Of a stretch of 64,000 nt of DNA, positions 44,220-56,029 are shown in pieces. How positions within the stretch are numbered: position 1 is the first letter of the stretch; each line of letters begins with the position of its first letter. The DNA comes from Themeda triandra. Lineage: Eukaryota; Streptophyta; Magnoliopsida; Poales; Poaceae. The notes under the pieces were generated by a model. That model saw only the letters and a list, made by a program, of their open reading frames with translations, made no database searches and was not told where the DNA came from. The DNA lies in contig JAENPR010001190.1 in the NCBI GenBank assembly GCA_018135685.1, positions 124,001-188,000 on the forward strand, given 5' to 3'. Made by a program: the position numbers and the translations under genes.

Positions 44220-44950
44220 GAAATTCATTTAGTTCTTAGGGAAAATATTGACCCAGTTTTCACTTGTGTCCCTGCCTCTTGGTTTCTTCCATGCAAAGGT
44301 TCGAATGGAGGAGTGGAACGCGCTTGAAAACAAATCGGCCTAGGTTCTTCTTCCTCGTCCCTCCCAACATATCCGAGAGCAGACACATCCCTAGCACCGT
44401 AGCCTTTCCCCCATGCCTCATCCTCTGCCCACTCGCTTGTGGCACCATGCCCTCTCCAGCACTGGGCGATGCTCCCCCGTTCTCCGTCGATAGGCACTGG
44501 TTTTCGGCTGGTAGCTTCGTGGCCCCTTCATGCCGTCGCACCTGAGGCATGACTTCTTCAGTATGGCCTTGCGGAGCGACACGTTCCCGGCCATCAATGC
44601 AGCGTTCTCCTACTGAGCTGCCTGGCTGTTCTACACCATGGCCTTCGCCTAGAGGAATTTAAAAAGAAACTGTAATTGCCGATTCTTTGGCTCTTTGCAC
44701 CACTAGCTGTACATTTGATCATGCATGCATGGAAGAAAAACAAGATGCGTGTGTGACTGTAACCTGCAAAAAAATCGGTGTGGGAGGTCCGCACACTCTA
44801 GCCTGCTTATCACACGTTTATGTACCACCTTGTTGAGCCCTCAGCGCTGTGTGCAGACGTACGCGCCGTGTTACTATTCTGTGAGCGCACAGGGTGATGT
44901 CGGGCCAAGGCACCAGGAATGGATGATGAGCCACCAGATGGGGTTATAGA
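44220..44950 (-). pseudogene. HD-ZIP class IV-like gene remnant, copy 1
   Basis: On the - strand at about 44540-44645: ENAALMAGNVSLRKAILKKSCLRCDG, interrupted by TAG codons just upstream. ENAAL...SL..A...C..C.G follows the leucine-zipper and Cys-pair region after the homeodomain of class IV HD-ZIP transcription factors. Sequence to 44950 shows weak similarity to the homeodomain. Stops and frame breaks throughout. A second, better copy lies 1.25 kb away. Confidence 0.45.
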
Positions 44951-45439
44951 GGAAACGTGTTGTACATTATCTTCAGACACTCATGGAGCAGCGTGTGGAC
45001 CACCCACACCAATTTTTTCTCTGGGAGCACTGATTTTGTACCAGTACTGCACTTATATGGCTTCCAAGCTCATCTTTGCGCCGAGCGCATGCTGTGTCGG
45101 CTCATCTAAGTGGTCGTTCTTTTGGTATGAACTACACTACCCAAGACAGATATAAGGATCTGACTACTCAAAGCACTTCACATGACCAACACAATACAAC
45201 ACAAATATAGTCTTGATTATTGGTTCCATCCAGGCCTTACCAGAGACTAAAGATCCCTGACATTTATAAACCGCCTTGTCATCCCCCCATCACTCAATCC
45301 TCTTTCCCTGCACAAGCCACCCCACCGCGCCACGACTCTTCGCCATCCCAACGCACCATCCGTAATCATCCTAGTGCATCAGCAGGCCTCACCTGCCGTA
45401 ACTGTCCGTGCCGCGGTCCCTGTCCATTGAATGCACTTT
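44951..45439. other. Spacer between the two HD-ZIP-like remnants
   Basis: Contains agacagatataaggatctg and ctcatctaagtggtcgttcttttg (45100-45160), which correspond to 43425-43490 in the first unit, showing that the duplicated unit extends beyond the coding remnant. No gene supported. Confidence 0.4.
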
Positions 45440-46250
45440 GGGTAGTTTGGAAGTCATTTAATTCACATAAAAAATTTGACCCTAGTTTCCACTTTGTGTC
45501 CCTGCGTATTGTTTTCTTCTGTACGTCCATAGGTTTGACCGAAGGAGCGGATATCGCTTGAAAATAGATCGGCCTAGGGACTTCTTCCTCATCCCTCCTA
45601 TCACAGCTGAGAGTAGCATCATCCCTAATGTTGGTAGCCATTCCCCATGCCTCATCCTCCCCTCGCTCGCCATTGGCGCCACACGCAAGCCTCACCCTCA
45701 CTGTGTGCTGGGTGGTGGCGCGCATGTACTCCTCATTGAGCCTCATTTTTCTCCCATCACCAGGCGACGATTCTCGGCCGATAGCTTGGTAGCGCCATTG
45801 CACTTGTAGCATGACCTTTTTAGTGTGGCCTAGCAGAGCGACATATTCTTGGCCTTCAGTGCAGCATTCTCCCATTGAGCCGCCTTGCTATTCTGCACCA
45901 TGGTCTTTGCCAGCAGGAATTTAAAGAGAACATTTAACTGTTGATTCTTTAGCCCTTTGCAACATTAGTTGTAAATGTGTGACTGTGACCTGCAAAAAAT
46001 TCAATGCAGGAGGTTCGCACGCCGCACCGTGAGCTCCTCTACCCTGCATATGACACGTGTTCGTCACATCTAGACAACACTCAGTGTCATGGGTAGTCAT
46101 GCGAGCTGTGTTACGAGCCATGAGCACAGAGGGTGTTGTCGAGCCGAACCACGAGACATGGAGCCACCGCATGGTGTGAGTGTATTGACACTTTTTCAAA
46201 CCCATGGAGCTTGAGGGCAGTCCTCTTGTGTGGCATGAACTTGTCATGGG
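45440..46250 (-). pseudogene. HD-ZIP class IV-like gene remnant, copy 2
   Basis: On the - strand at 45905-45700: VQNSKAAQWENAALKAKNMSL, a stop, then SCYKCNGATKLSAENRRLVMGEK and, after a frame break, MRLNEEYMRATT. The spacing of QN, ENAAL, C..C.G, EN.RL and RLNEEYM matches the class IV HD-ZIP zipper with its C-x-x-C-G loop. Upstream (46040-46180) is a poorly preserved stretch that may be homeodomain. Not functional. It is tandem with copy 1 in the same orientation. Confidence 0.5.
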
Positions 46251-47124
46251 ATATTTCCATCACATCCACATCTACAACAACATTTATGCCCGAGATAGGC
46301 TCCTAGATCTGAGGTGGAGGCAGGAAAGCAAGATGGGACAACTAGCGTGGATCTGACACTACTGCAACTTATGGAAGGGGAGGTGAATATATGTCATGTG
46401 GGACCACTCCTATAGTTGCAGGAATAAAAGAATTGACATGATCGACCATTGTTAGTTGAAAAGGAAACAAATCTATTTAAGCCATTGAATTTGTTAGATT
46501 GGGGAAATTTAATACAATTGTTGACTTGATGCTTATAAAAACAACCTCACAATCTATCAAGGGAATTTAGTAATTAATTGAGTTCTCGCCTATCTCTCTT
46601 CATCTACCTATCCTTCTACTCTAATGTTTGAGAAACAAGGCCCTAAACCTCGACAGCCAGGTGAACACCAGTACCACTTGCGCAGCCTTAGCCCTCCACC
46701 CTGATCCTCTGGCCGGATCGTAACACACCTCTTAGGTTAGGAAGAATCTAGATCTAAACCGGTATATTGAACTGAATCACAAAACCTAGATCTATTCCAT
46801 TTTCAACTTGTTGTATGGGGCCAAGAACTTGAAAAGCAAGAAAATAGAAACAGATGGGGGATGAGTGGACACCTAACCTTATCATTCATCATCTTGGACC
46901 ACTATATTGCCGCGCGCTAATGGAGGAGATGACACAACAGACCTTAGATAAAGTTATAAGGATGTGGCGTCAAGGAGTAGAGTTATATATGCAGGTGGTG
47001 GTTGCAGTGGATTTATAGGAGGGGGAGGGTGTCAAGCAGCGATTGTAGGGTATATATATGTGGTGCTCGGTAGTGACAGCACTTTAGTAGGCTATTGGGC
47101 TTATGATGAATAGTAGGTTAATGG
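46251..47124. other. Unassigned segment with a small fold-back
   Basis: No gene seen. A fold-back at 46353-46421 has near-complementary arms tgcaacttatgg / cctatagttgca. Confidence 0.4.
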
Positions 47125-47390
47125 AATGTAATGGCCCACATATTTTGAAATGATTTTGGGCCTCAACTTTAATTTAGTCCAGACATTAGTAGAGAGCCCA
47201 AGTGGACTACAACAATGGCTTGCCCCATAAAGGAAAAGGTACATATTTGTTAGAATGCAATAATAATTAACCTATTTTTTCTATGTATTCACACTATGTA
47301 CGGTCCACACATGTAAGGATTTTGTGCTCAAACTTGATCCTCAAATACAAGAATGCTTAGCCGGCATTGCCTAATATTGGCCCACAACAT
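47125..47390 (+). repeat. Direct repeat, right copy (partner 42640-42925)
   Basis: Same word order as the left copy, ending ttgcctaatattggcccac. It flanks the HD-ZIP-like tandem unit on the right. Confidence 0.75.
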
Positions 47391-48390
47391 CAAAATATTT
47401 CGTGAAAATATTTTTCTCAAATATGAATGGCGTATTACTAAAAACTCCATCACTCATGATATATAAATCATGACTTGTTTTGCAACAAGTGTTAGAAAAA
47501 ACTAGGTGGCCTTGGTGAAGTATCAGCTGACTTTAATTATATTGGTTTCATGTATAGGGAGATTATGGTGAGATTTTTCAAGATATTCATGATTTTTTAT
47601 TCTCATCAGAGGTCTTTAGCTTCTCATAAGATCTTGAAAAGGTCTGTATTTTCTCTTCAATTCCTACAACCTTTTTTCCTTTTTTTTTACTTGGTCATGT
47701 TTGACTTTAAGCATATCAACAAGATTTTCAAAGTTTATAGTTATAACAGGGCATTTTCATGTGAGACCTTTGAGCCACCTTTTTTGTAATGCAATAATAT
47801 GATGTAAAGGAGGATAGCCATTTCTTCATCGAACACCTTATAGTCATCATGTCCTTTTGCTTGATGGGTAGGTAGGCTTTTAGCCGGCCACATTGGTGAG
47901 AACACAACCTGTAGGTATTGAAACACTCTTGGCTGCACAGATCAGGAGCACTAAAACAGGTTGGGCATGGTGATTGCCTTGGTAAATTTCGTCGAATTCT
48001 TGGTGGGCACCCTGACTGACATGGACTATCGACCTTGAGGTTGACAAGGAAGAGGATCGGGATGAGGGAGCTGAGAAAGGAAGACACCAGTGATGGTGAA
48101 CGTGAGGATTTTAGATGACCAAATGCGCACCATGGAGTTCATGCTTGCTTGCTTGGGTTTAGGACAGACAGAGCAACGCTGAGCTCTACTCTGTTTGCGT
48201 GCAAAACTGAAGCCTATTTGTGGAGTGCAAGATTGCCAAGGGATGACAGGGCACATTGCAACCTTCTGGTGTTCCATACTAGCTGACCCAATGTAATTCT
48301 ATGATAGAAACTAAATAGTATATTTGTAAACTTATATCGCTATTTGAGAGCCAACATCAATGAAATCAATCAGGTGTCAAAAAAAAAAAG
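47391..48390. other. Unassigned segment ending in an A-run
   Basis: Several short open frames on the - strand, including one with Cys pairs near 47900-48040; none could be tied to a family. An A-run at 48380-48390 after a transcript-like AT-rich end could be a retroposed 3' tail. Confidence 0.35.
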
Positions 48391-48884
48391 GATCTCAACT
48401 TTTACACGAACCAAATCAAGACAAACCACACGTACAAAAATCCTGCCATCGGCGATGTGATCGTGGCGTTGGGAGGGCTCGGCGCCTCGGCTGAGGTGAG
48501 GAGTGGGCACCATGCATGCATCGTCAAGTCGATCGGTGCATGTTTCCTGACACTGCTGTAACTGTCCATGTTGCCTCTAGAAATTCTCTTTCTTTTTTTG
48601 AGTTTAGGTTGTTAGTCCACCTATGTAAATCCTTTATTTACACAGACATATTTGCTATGGTAAATGAAAGGAACTGCTGGCTTCAATCAAACAAGCATAT
48701 CAATAAAATTTCACTTATCACTTATTGCTGGTAACCGGCGGAATAATAAGTAATAAACATACAGGGGGTCGCAACATGCATCAACTCTTCTAAAATACCA
48801 CTTATATGCGTTAAATCCATAATAATAGTATCATCCATCCATATATACATATACGATGCTGCCTGTATGACGACGACGACGTCT

Positions 48885-49154
48885 TCAGGCTGCTGACGAC
48901 GGCCCGCCGGGCTTCGGGCGGTGGAACCACGGCTTCCTCTCCCGGATGAACCTCTCCGCCTTCACGTTGATGTCGTCTTCCGCCCCTCGCGAAGGACGGC
49001 CGCCACCGCCGTAGATGCTGGGCCTGGAAATCAGGTTGTGGAACTCGATCTTGTTCACTTTCTGCACCGGCACCTCCCCGACACCTGCACCACCACCGGC
49101 GCCGGCGCCGGTGCGCGCGGCCGGAGCTGGGTTGTTCTTGCCCCAATGATTCAT
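48885..49154 (-). CDS. Small DUF761-like protein gene
   Basis: 89 codons, ATG at 49154, uninterrupted. The N-terminus is Ala/Gly-rich (GAGAGGGAGVGE), then VPVQKVNKIEFHNLI, a Gly/Arg linker, and the C-terminal EDDINVKAERFIRERKPWFHRPKPGG. The pattern DIN.KAE.FI resembles the C-terminal motif of plant DUF761 proteins. A TATA box on the - strand lies 128 bp upstream. The paralogue at 60669-60955 shares QKV[N/D]KIE and DIN.[K/R].ER[F/Y]I.E. No signal peptide or membrane helix. Conservation between two loci and a proper promoter argue for a real gene; function unknown. Confidence 0.65.
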   Translation of the reverse strand: MNHWGKNNPAPAARTGAGAGGGAGVGEVPVQKVNKIEFHNLISRPSIYGGGGRPSRGAEDDINVKAERFIRERKPWFHRPKPGGPSSAA

Positions 49155-49281
49155 CTCCTTCTTGTTGCTAATGAGCTACTACTGGTTGTTAGATACTCGT
49201 CCGGCCGGTTTCCTGGTCTGCTCGTTTGTCGTCTTGACACTTATGGGTGATGATGCAATTTGGCGCCAGATATGGCCTCCG

Positions 49282-49289
49282 TTTATATA
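49282..49289 (-). promoter_or_regulatory. TATA box of the 48885-49154 gene
   Basis: TATATAAA on the - strand in cctatataaacgg. Transcription start is expected near 49255, leaving about a 100-base leader. Confidence 0.65.
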
Positions 49290-50175
49290 GGCAGCAGCAA
49301 GCTACATAAGCCAGCGATCGATCCTGTATTATTGAGTTGGGTGAAGCGATAATAACCTGCACAGTTCTTGGACAACGACGCACGTGTTTCTCAGGTCGTC
49401 TCTGATTGCTTCGGATAAGCTGCGTGCGTCTGTTGCCATGCGTCTTCGTCGTGAGTGGCGAGTATAGGTGCGATGCTTGGCAGCTTTTGTAGAGTCGTCT
49501 CTCAGATGGCTTGTTGTAGTTGCCTGGCAGCTGCGGTAAGGAATTGATTGGGATTCCAGAGAGATGCGAGCAGCATGGCTACGCTACCAAAAACCACCAG
49601 AGCAACAACCGTGCTGCCACTTGCTAGGTAGCAAATCGTCCAGGCGTGTTGCGCGTTGCGAACTAGGAGTAGTATTACCTCGGAAGGAGATTCTCAGTTG
49701 CACTTGCACCACATTTTCGCAAAGGCAACCATGCATGCAAGCAACAAGAGGCATCTGAACCGGTCGAACGCGTGTCTAGGCTCTGGTCCTCTCTGGACTT
49801 AGGCGTCAGCAAGGCGTACGTCAGACGGTATCAGGTACGTAATACAGATGTGTGGTGTGGTGTGGTGTGTCCATGGCAGCGAAGAACCTCTAATTCTGCA
49901 GCAGCAACGTTAACGGCCGGGGACTCACTTTTGTGGCAGCTCATCTCACGGAGCTCTTGTGTCCTTGTGTATGGTGGGGCAAGGTTCAAGAGTTTTCTCG
50001 ATCAGCATGAGATTTTCTTCTTAAGCTGTAGTACTACGGATCGAGTTTTTTATTTCTTTGAAAAAATCCAGAACTTTCTATATATGCAGGCCGGCCTAAT
50101 CTACATACAAGGGAAGGGGACCTAAAAACTTTTAAAAGATTTTCCATGACTGAAATGAATTCAAATGAAAGCGTC

Positions 50176-50361
50176 GATATATATTGACACAAAATTTGAG
50201 ATTCGAACTTACTCTGAAAAAAAATATGAAAATGACAAATTCCAAATACATATACACTTTCCTAGGAATTTTGTCCTTCGGTGCATATGCACCTAAATTT
50301 GTTATTTTTATAATATAATTTTTTTACAAAACAAGTTCGAATTTTGCAGTATATATATGCA
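50176..50361. repeat. Fold-back element with central palindrome
   Basis: Left arm 50176-50210 (ending gattcgaactt) and right arm 50333-50361 (starting aagttcgaatttt) are near-complementary. The perfect palindrome GGTGCATATGCACC sits near the middle (50280-50293). Suggests a small fold-back or MITE-like insertion. Confidence 0.5.
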
Positions 50362-51033
50362 CAAAATGGATGTGCATGGATTTAAATTTTTTGAGGACTC
50401 GTAAATATTTTTTTCTAAAATATTTTTATGATTCTACGGATAGAGGGTTTACAGTGGATATTTTTACTTTCACAACAGGAGTGCAACTAAGCTATTAGTT
50501 TTCTGCACCGCATTGTAAAAGTAACTTTTGGAATTACTCTTCCCTTTGCAACTCAGTAAACCATTAAGTTGCTGCATGCTAATATTTTGTCAAAGAGTTC
50601 TTCCGAGATAGAGTGGAATATAATCTATGCTACCAAATTAGCTTGGTAGTGGAATCATGATTATATAAAATAATTGGTACATTAACAACACGCGACCACG
50701 ACTAAACATCTAGAGTACAAGATCCTATCATCATTATGCGAATATAGAACTACTAATTTCTGCTATCTGTCTAGTAATTTGACACGCTAATCATATTAAA
50801 TGTGTCATTTTCAACTTTCACAATGCAAGAAACAAAGAGAAAAGAGGAAACGGGTGCACATATATGCTAATTTATTCAAGAAAAGAATCCAATAATCCAG
50901 AAAGCAGAAAAAGGCTTTTTGGTTGCAGCACAAAATCATCCACGGGCATGATCTTTATTACAGATGTACTCCTTAAGAGATCATTTTATCACTATAGAGA
51001 AATGAAAGGAATGCACTGCTGCTACGTGATACC

Positions 51034-51062
51034 AATTTGTTAGATTGATTGTTACCGTTAAC
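51034..51062 (-). other. Possible Copia LTR/primer-site junction
   Basis: On the - strand, CTAACA, a short spacer and then TGGTATCA: the end of an LTR beginning tgttagattgattg on the + strand, beside an initiator-Met-type primer site. No partner LTR or coding was found. May be the remains of an old element. Confidence 0.35.
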
Positions 51063-52783
51063 TCACCAATTCGGGTGAGTTAGGGTCGTAGTCTTTGTAC
51101 TGTGTTTGCTGCAGGGACGTATCCCCGCTAGCTGGGTCGTAGCATGAGCCAGCAGTGATATCTTCATCGTCATATCTTAGCTATCATTGTCAGTTTTAAA
51201 TATTGCTGCCGGGAGGTGGTTTAAGCTGAAGGTGATGTGTGCCATCACTGCTGGGTGAGTAGTTTCCTGCCAATTTTTGGATCTTAAAGTTATAACCCGA
51301 CATTGATAAATAATCAATACCAACTCCAGCACAATCGGTAATGATTGCGTGGCATAGTGTCAGGAGATTCTGCCATTGGCTCCCATAGAGGCCCCATATA
51401 GAGGCTAGTGTAGCAATGCGCCGGATATTAGATAATTATGGAATTTTATGATTGAATTGCAGGACATATATAAATCATGGCGAAGGTACATATTAGCATG
51501 TACTTGTACATATTAGTAGAAATATTGAACATCATAGCTAATTCACCAATGTGACATGTGTCAATTTTCTCAGTATGCCATGTCGTAAACATTGCTCTAA
51601 GAATCACCGTTAATGGAATCCTCTTTAATTAGTTTAAAAAAATCCTACAATACCATAATTAATTAAGTTTCTACAATTTGGTTTGGCAATTAATGGAATC
51701 AGATTAGATATATTAATTAATTAATTAATTAATGAACTGACACAACCAGGAAGGGAGACGCGACAATTTCATTTCATACAAAATCAATACTTTCATCTCG
51801 CCATGATGCTCCCTGTCTGCTAACTCGACAATCGACATGACAAGGGATTTAAGTGAGCATTTTTCAAAGACTTATTAACCAATAATCAAGAGAAAAGCTC
51901 AGTCAAAAGTATGTTCCTGCTGCCAAACCCTTGTTTCAGCCGTTCAGGAAAGCCGTGAGAACTTGAGCAGTGGTGGAACAGTATCGACCTTGACCCACTT
52001 TACTGGCCCCTATTTCATTGCAACTTCGTTTATATATTGTCCAATTTTCAGGCAGACACACGTAATGTGACAAGCGAAATGTTACTTTTATTCCAAAAGT
52101 GAACATATGCGTTGAAACACTATCTAGCTTATAGCGTCAATGGTCACCAAACAGAAATATCATGAAACTCTCGTTGCCCTGAAAGGCCACATGGTGGAAT
52201 CCGTACTTTTTCGGTTTCAAATTTAAGCAAGTGGAAGATAAAGAAATCGATGCAAGAAATCAATCCATTTTCTGATTATAATCTGCTAGATAGATAGCTA
52301 GGGTACGGTGCATAACAACTCATCTGTCTATGAATGCGTCCTGGACATGAATTCAGTTTTCATATATTTGGCACACACCAAACCAAACAAAAACTTGTTT
52401 AAATATCGGCATCAAATCGATCGATCACTAGCCAAAATGGGGCCTAGCTAGCTAATTCGTTTGTGTTCTGAACTTCTGATCGAGAGCATGCAAAAGATCT
52501 GTTAGCTTAGCTGGCTCAGCGATAAGCTCAAGCATAGTAAAGTACAGGGTTCGATGCTGTGTTTGATTGATGATGTTTGTGTGTCAATCACACACAATCG
52601 GAATATAATCGGAGTCGAAATTATTTCATCTAGAATCATGCACACAGAACATGACCGATATGATAGACAAGCTACCAATGGTTGTTGCCTAATGATCAGA
52701 CTGACTTTCCTGAGATATTATCTAGTGCGAGCTAGCTAGCTGCATGCCTGGATTGCAAAGGGTAAGCTTGCAGCAAAAGTGAT

Positions 52784-52798
52784 GCATCAGGTGCCTTC
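52784..52798. repeat. 15-base repeated word, copy 1
   Basis: GCATCAGGTGCCTTC, identical at 53897-53911 and 63384-63398. Confidence 0.8.
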
Positions 52799-53896
52799 CT
52801 CTGTACTGGTTGAAAGACCTCATTAGCGGATGCATGAAACCCCAAAAAGGAGATACAATGCATCGATGGATCCGGTTTTAGCATGGGATCACGGCAAGTA
52901 GGATTCAGTACGTGTTCTCGCTCCTTTCTCACAAACCCTCTCCTGGGCACTCTCTACTCCCACGGTGGCGGCCATGGATGCAACGTCTTTAGATCTGACA
53001 TTTGAGCGCGGGTGCTCGTCAGTTTCTTTTCTTTTCTGTTTTTTCAAGACCCATCACTACCGGTTGTGTTTGCTACAGTGGAAGCGTGACTATCACGCTA
53101 ACAATAATGCACTGTGACTTACGAAGTCCGGCAGTGTTGGGCTTTTAGAACCACAAAAGTGATTATTATTGGCATTGCTTGGTTGTGGTAACCTTCATTC
53201 TAAATTATAAGTTATTCTGGTTTTATTATGTATATCGGTATTGTCAATATCTAAAAATCCATACAGACTTGTAATTTGGACCAGATGGAGTTGTGAACAA
53301 GGGATTTAATTTTTTTCTTTATGTGAAAACAAATTTCTTTCACTATTTCAGTAACAAAAAAGAGCACATTATTTTCCTTTTGTTTCACCAAGTGGGGTGA
53401 GAAACAATATTGAGGAAGCAAGTATTAATGATCCAGGTCGCAACTAACATGCTAAACATTGCAAGGAAGCATCCTGAAGACGAATTAAGTTCTTATTCGG
53501 TGCAGATCACGCATAAAAATGCTGTAATCTTCTCCATGAGGAAATTGAACCTTGCTTTCCAAGAGCTAAATGTCAGCTTCAAATTGTCGGGCGACATAAC
53601 TAGTCTGGGATGAAGTTGAGCTTAAGTTGAGGGGCCAAACGTCATAAAGTAGACATCATATTCAGATGCATGGCATTCACAATGAAATCTAAATGGAAAT
53701 CGAAATTGCTCCGGGAATCAAATGCGTTTTTCTCGCATAATTGCCACTTGATCGACCGAGCAGGACATTGATGCAAATCTAATGTGTTGCTCTGGTTGCT
53801 CCACGTTAGTCCCTATCATTCTGAATATATATAGCTAGCTTGACTGGTCTGGTCGATCGATGCAAAGTTAAGCATGCAGTTACACCTTGTGGAAGA

Positions 53897-53911
53897 GCAT
53901 CAGGTGCCTTC
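53897..53911. repeat. 15-base repeated word, copy 2
   Basis: Same word. 430 bp to its left (53465-53501) lies ggaagcatcctg...taagttcttattcgg, which is also found 700 bp left of copy 3. Confidence 0.8.
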
Positions 53912-54245
53912 TCCACACCACTACCTGGGAGATTTGTCTACTGTTGCTAGTCTGTATGACTGTATCTCTAACATCTTCCAATACTGAAGTTGCTCATATA
54001 TATGAAGTTATGAACCGTACAAGCAAATATATTGACTTCATTCAGTGTAACCCACCAAAACTAATCGCAGTCATTGAAACTTGACCTGGCAAGAAAATGA
54101 GGCAGCAAACCCTGTGTAACACAACAACTTTTGACATTACATTTGCATCCTTATTAGCGTTTTTTTAAAGATATACTCCAAAAGAACAAAACTAAAAAGA
54201 ATGCAAAAATGCATGAGCTTCTTCATGCCATTTGCCGTGTTAATG

Positions 54246-54759
54246 TGTTAGGATTCTGTGAGGATCACTAGCAGTAGATCGAGTGGGATTGGGGCAAATG
54301 CATCAACTAGAACATGTACATGAAGACAGTGAAGATGGAGATGGAGAGAGTGAGATGGACATACCAAACGGGGGTTGTCGCGGTAGTGGAGATGGAGCCG
54401 ACCATCGCTGGTTCCTTGACTATGATTTGCGCACGGACAGCGAAGTTTGGTGAAGAGGGTTGTTGCAGTGACGTCTTGGCGGCGGCGTGGACGTCGGGGT
54501 GGTGCAGGGGCGACGGTGAAGAATGCCGTGGCGCTTCCCCATCGCTGGCAGCACCTCCCTCTGGATCGGATTAGGGTTAGGACGGTGGGGGTGGCGACTC
54601 AGTTGAACCTCGTAGTTAGAGCCAGTGGAACCCACCTCCTCTTATAGGCACTGTGCGTCGGGGGCCTACCAGCCATGTATTGGGTGGACGCCCCCGATCA
54701 GGGCGTGGATCAGGGCCCAGTTAGGCCATTGGGCCTAACTGGTGGAGATCAATCTAACA
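54246..54759 (-). repeat. Copia 3' LTR
   Basis: tgttaggattctg...caatctaaca on the + strand, 514 bp; about 95% like the right copy by eye. Confidence 0.85.
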
Positions 54760-54781
54760 TTCTCCCCCTTGATCTCAATTC
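54760..54781 (-). other. Copia polypurine tract
   Basis: On the - strand gagatcaagggggagaa runs directly into the LTR start TGTTAG; the G-run is the plus-strand primer. Confidence 0.75.
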
Positions 54782-55791
54782 ATCATTTAAACTTTATACT
54801 TATTTCTTTTAACATTCCATCACAGATTAGTGCATAGAGCGTGCCTCATAGTCACGGTCAAATGCCGATAGATTTAACAGCTACAATACTCATGTCTGTT
54901 ATGGAATAGATTCTTTAACTTTGGGCCCTTTATTGTCCGGAAAACATAGACTATACGATACACCCATGCCGACTGTGTGTTCTCTGAACACACTGGGTGG
55001 TAAGCCTTTGGTATGTGGATCCGCAAGCATTTGCTTGTTACTTTTATGTTCAATACCTTGAATATGATTCCGGACTTTCTCCTTTATAATGTATACCTTG
55101 ATGTCAATGTATTTGGTAGCACATTTGACTCGTTGTCATAGGAGTGAACTACGTAAATGGTTATTACTGCTGTCAACCATTATCAATTCCGGGTACAAGT
55201 TGTCTTAACCATTTTGCCTGTCCCGTAGCCTCATAACATGCTATACCAAAACTTTGTATCACTGATGAAACTAAGATAATTTTGTTGGAGCTTTTCCACA
55301 ATAAAACTCCAACTACGAGTGTTAGAATGTGGATTTCTACACATCTCGCCAAAATCTAAGATTTGTGCCCACAACCATTTGAGAGTACTTGTTCTTCCTT
55401 ATTTAGCATGAGGTCGATATTCTTTACTCCATTCCAGTGATCTAAATCTGGATTGGTCTTTGCCAAAACAACCCAGATACTATGTCAGGGTAAGATCATA
55501 CTTGTGCATTCATTAAGCTTCCAACAGTTGAAGCAGATGGTACCATATTCAATTAATCTATTTCATATTGATTCTTGGAACATTAAAATTCCCAAATTTA
55601 TTACCCTTGACTATAGGAACATGCGTAGGTTTTCTCGCTTGCATACTTTATTTCTTTAGAATCTTTTCTAAGTATGCCCATGCGATAGTCCTAATACCTC
55701 ATTTTCTTTTATCGCGGTGAATTTCAATTCTTATAACAAGATACATTTCACCAAAAACATTCCTATTGAACCTTGAGGACAAGAACTTCTC

Positions 55792-56025
55792 CTATAGTAG
55801 ATTGACATCACTACTAGCAAGTAAGATGTCATCCACATGCATAGGATTAGGAAATAAATTTCCCATTCTATAACTTTGTATAAATGCAACTGTCCTCTCA
55901 TTCTCTTTAAAACCCAAACTTTCTACTTTAAAAACAACTATCATAATTGATTTCTTTAGGTAGCATCCCTTATGTTCTTTTACTTTCGACAAAACTCTGA
56001 GGTTGTGCCTTATAATCAATTTCAT
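55792..56025 (-). pseudogene. Copia reverse-transcriptase fragment
   Basis: 78 codons ending HVDDILLASSDVNLL. VDDILLASSD is the catalytic signature of Copia reverse transcriptase, with Tyr replaced by His before VDD. The preceding part (GFKENERTVAFIQ) fits the same domain. Surrounding sequence is too decayed to assign RNase H or integrase limits. Confidence 0.7.
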
Positions 56026-56029
56026 ACAA

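Larger units (their letters stand above)
49295..54245. other. Five-kb AT-rich spacer
   Basis: No gene with family support. Contents: (TGTGG)n at 49848-49866; a fold-back at 50176-50361; a Copia-like primer/LTR junction near 51034-51062; an (ATTA)n run at 51710-51735; and two copies of the 15-base word GCATCAGGTGCCTTC at 52784 and 53897. Open frames such as 52732-52950 (-) and 53410-53613 (+) are short and unrecognised. Confidence 0.5.

Noticed and set aside
47728..48087. Cys-rich - strand frame, first considered as a methionine aminopeptidase zinc finger
   Set aside because: Only isolated Cys spacing matched; no surrounding domain and the frame is short.
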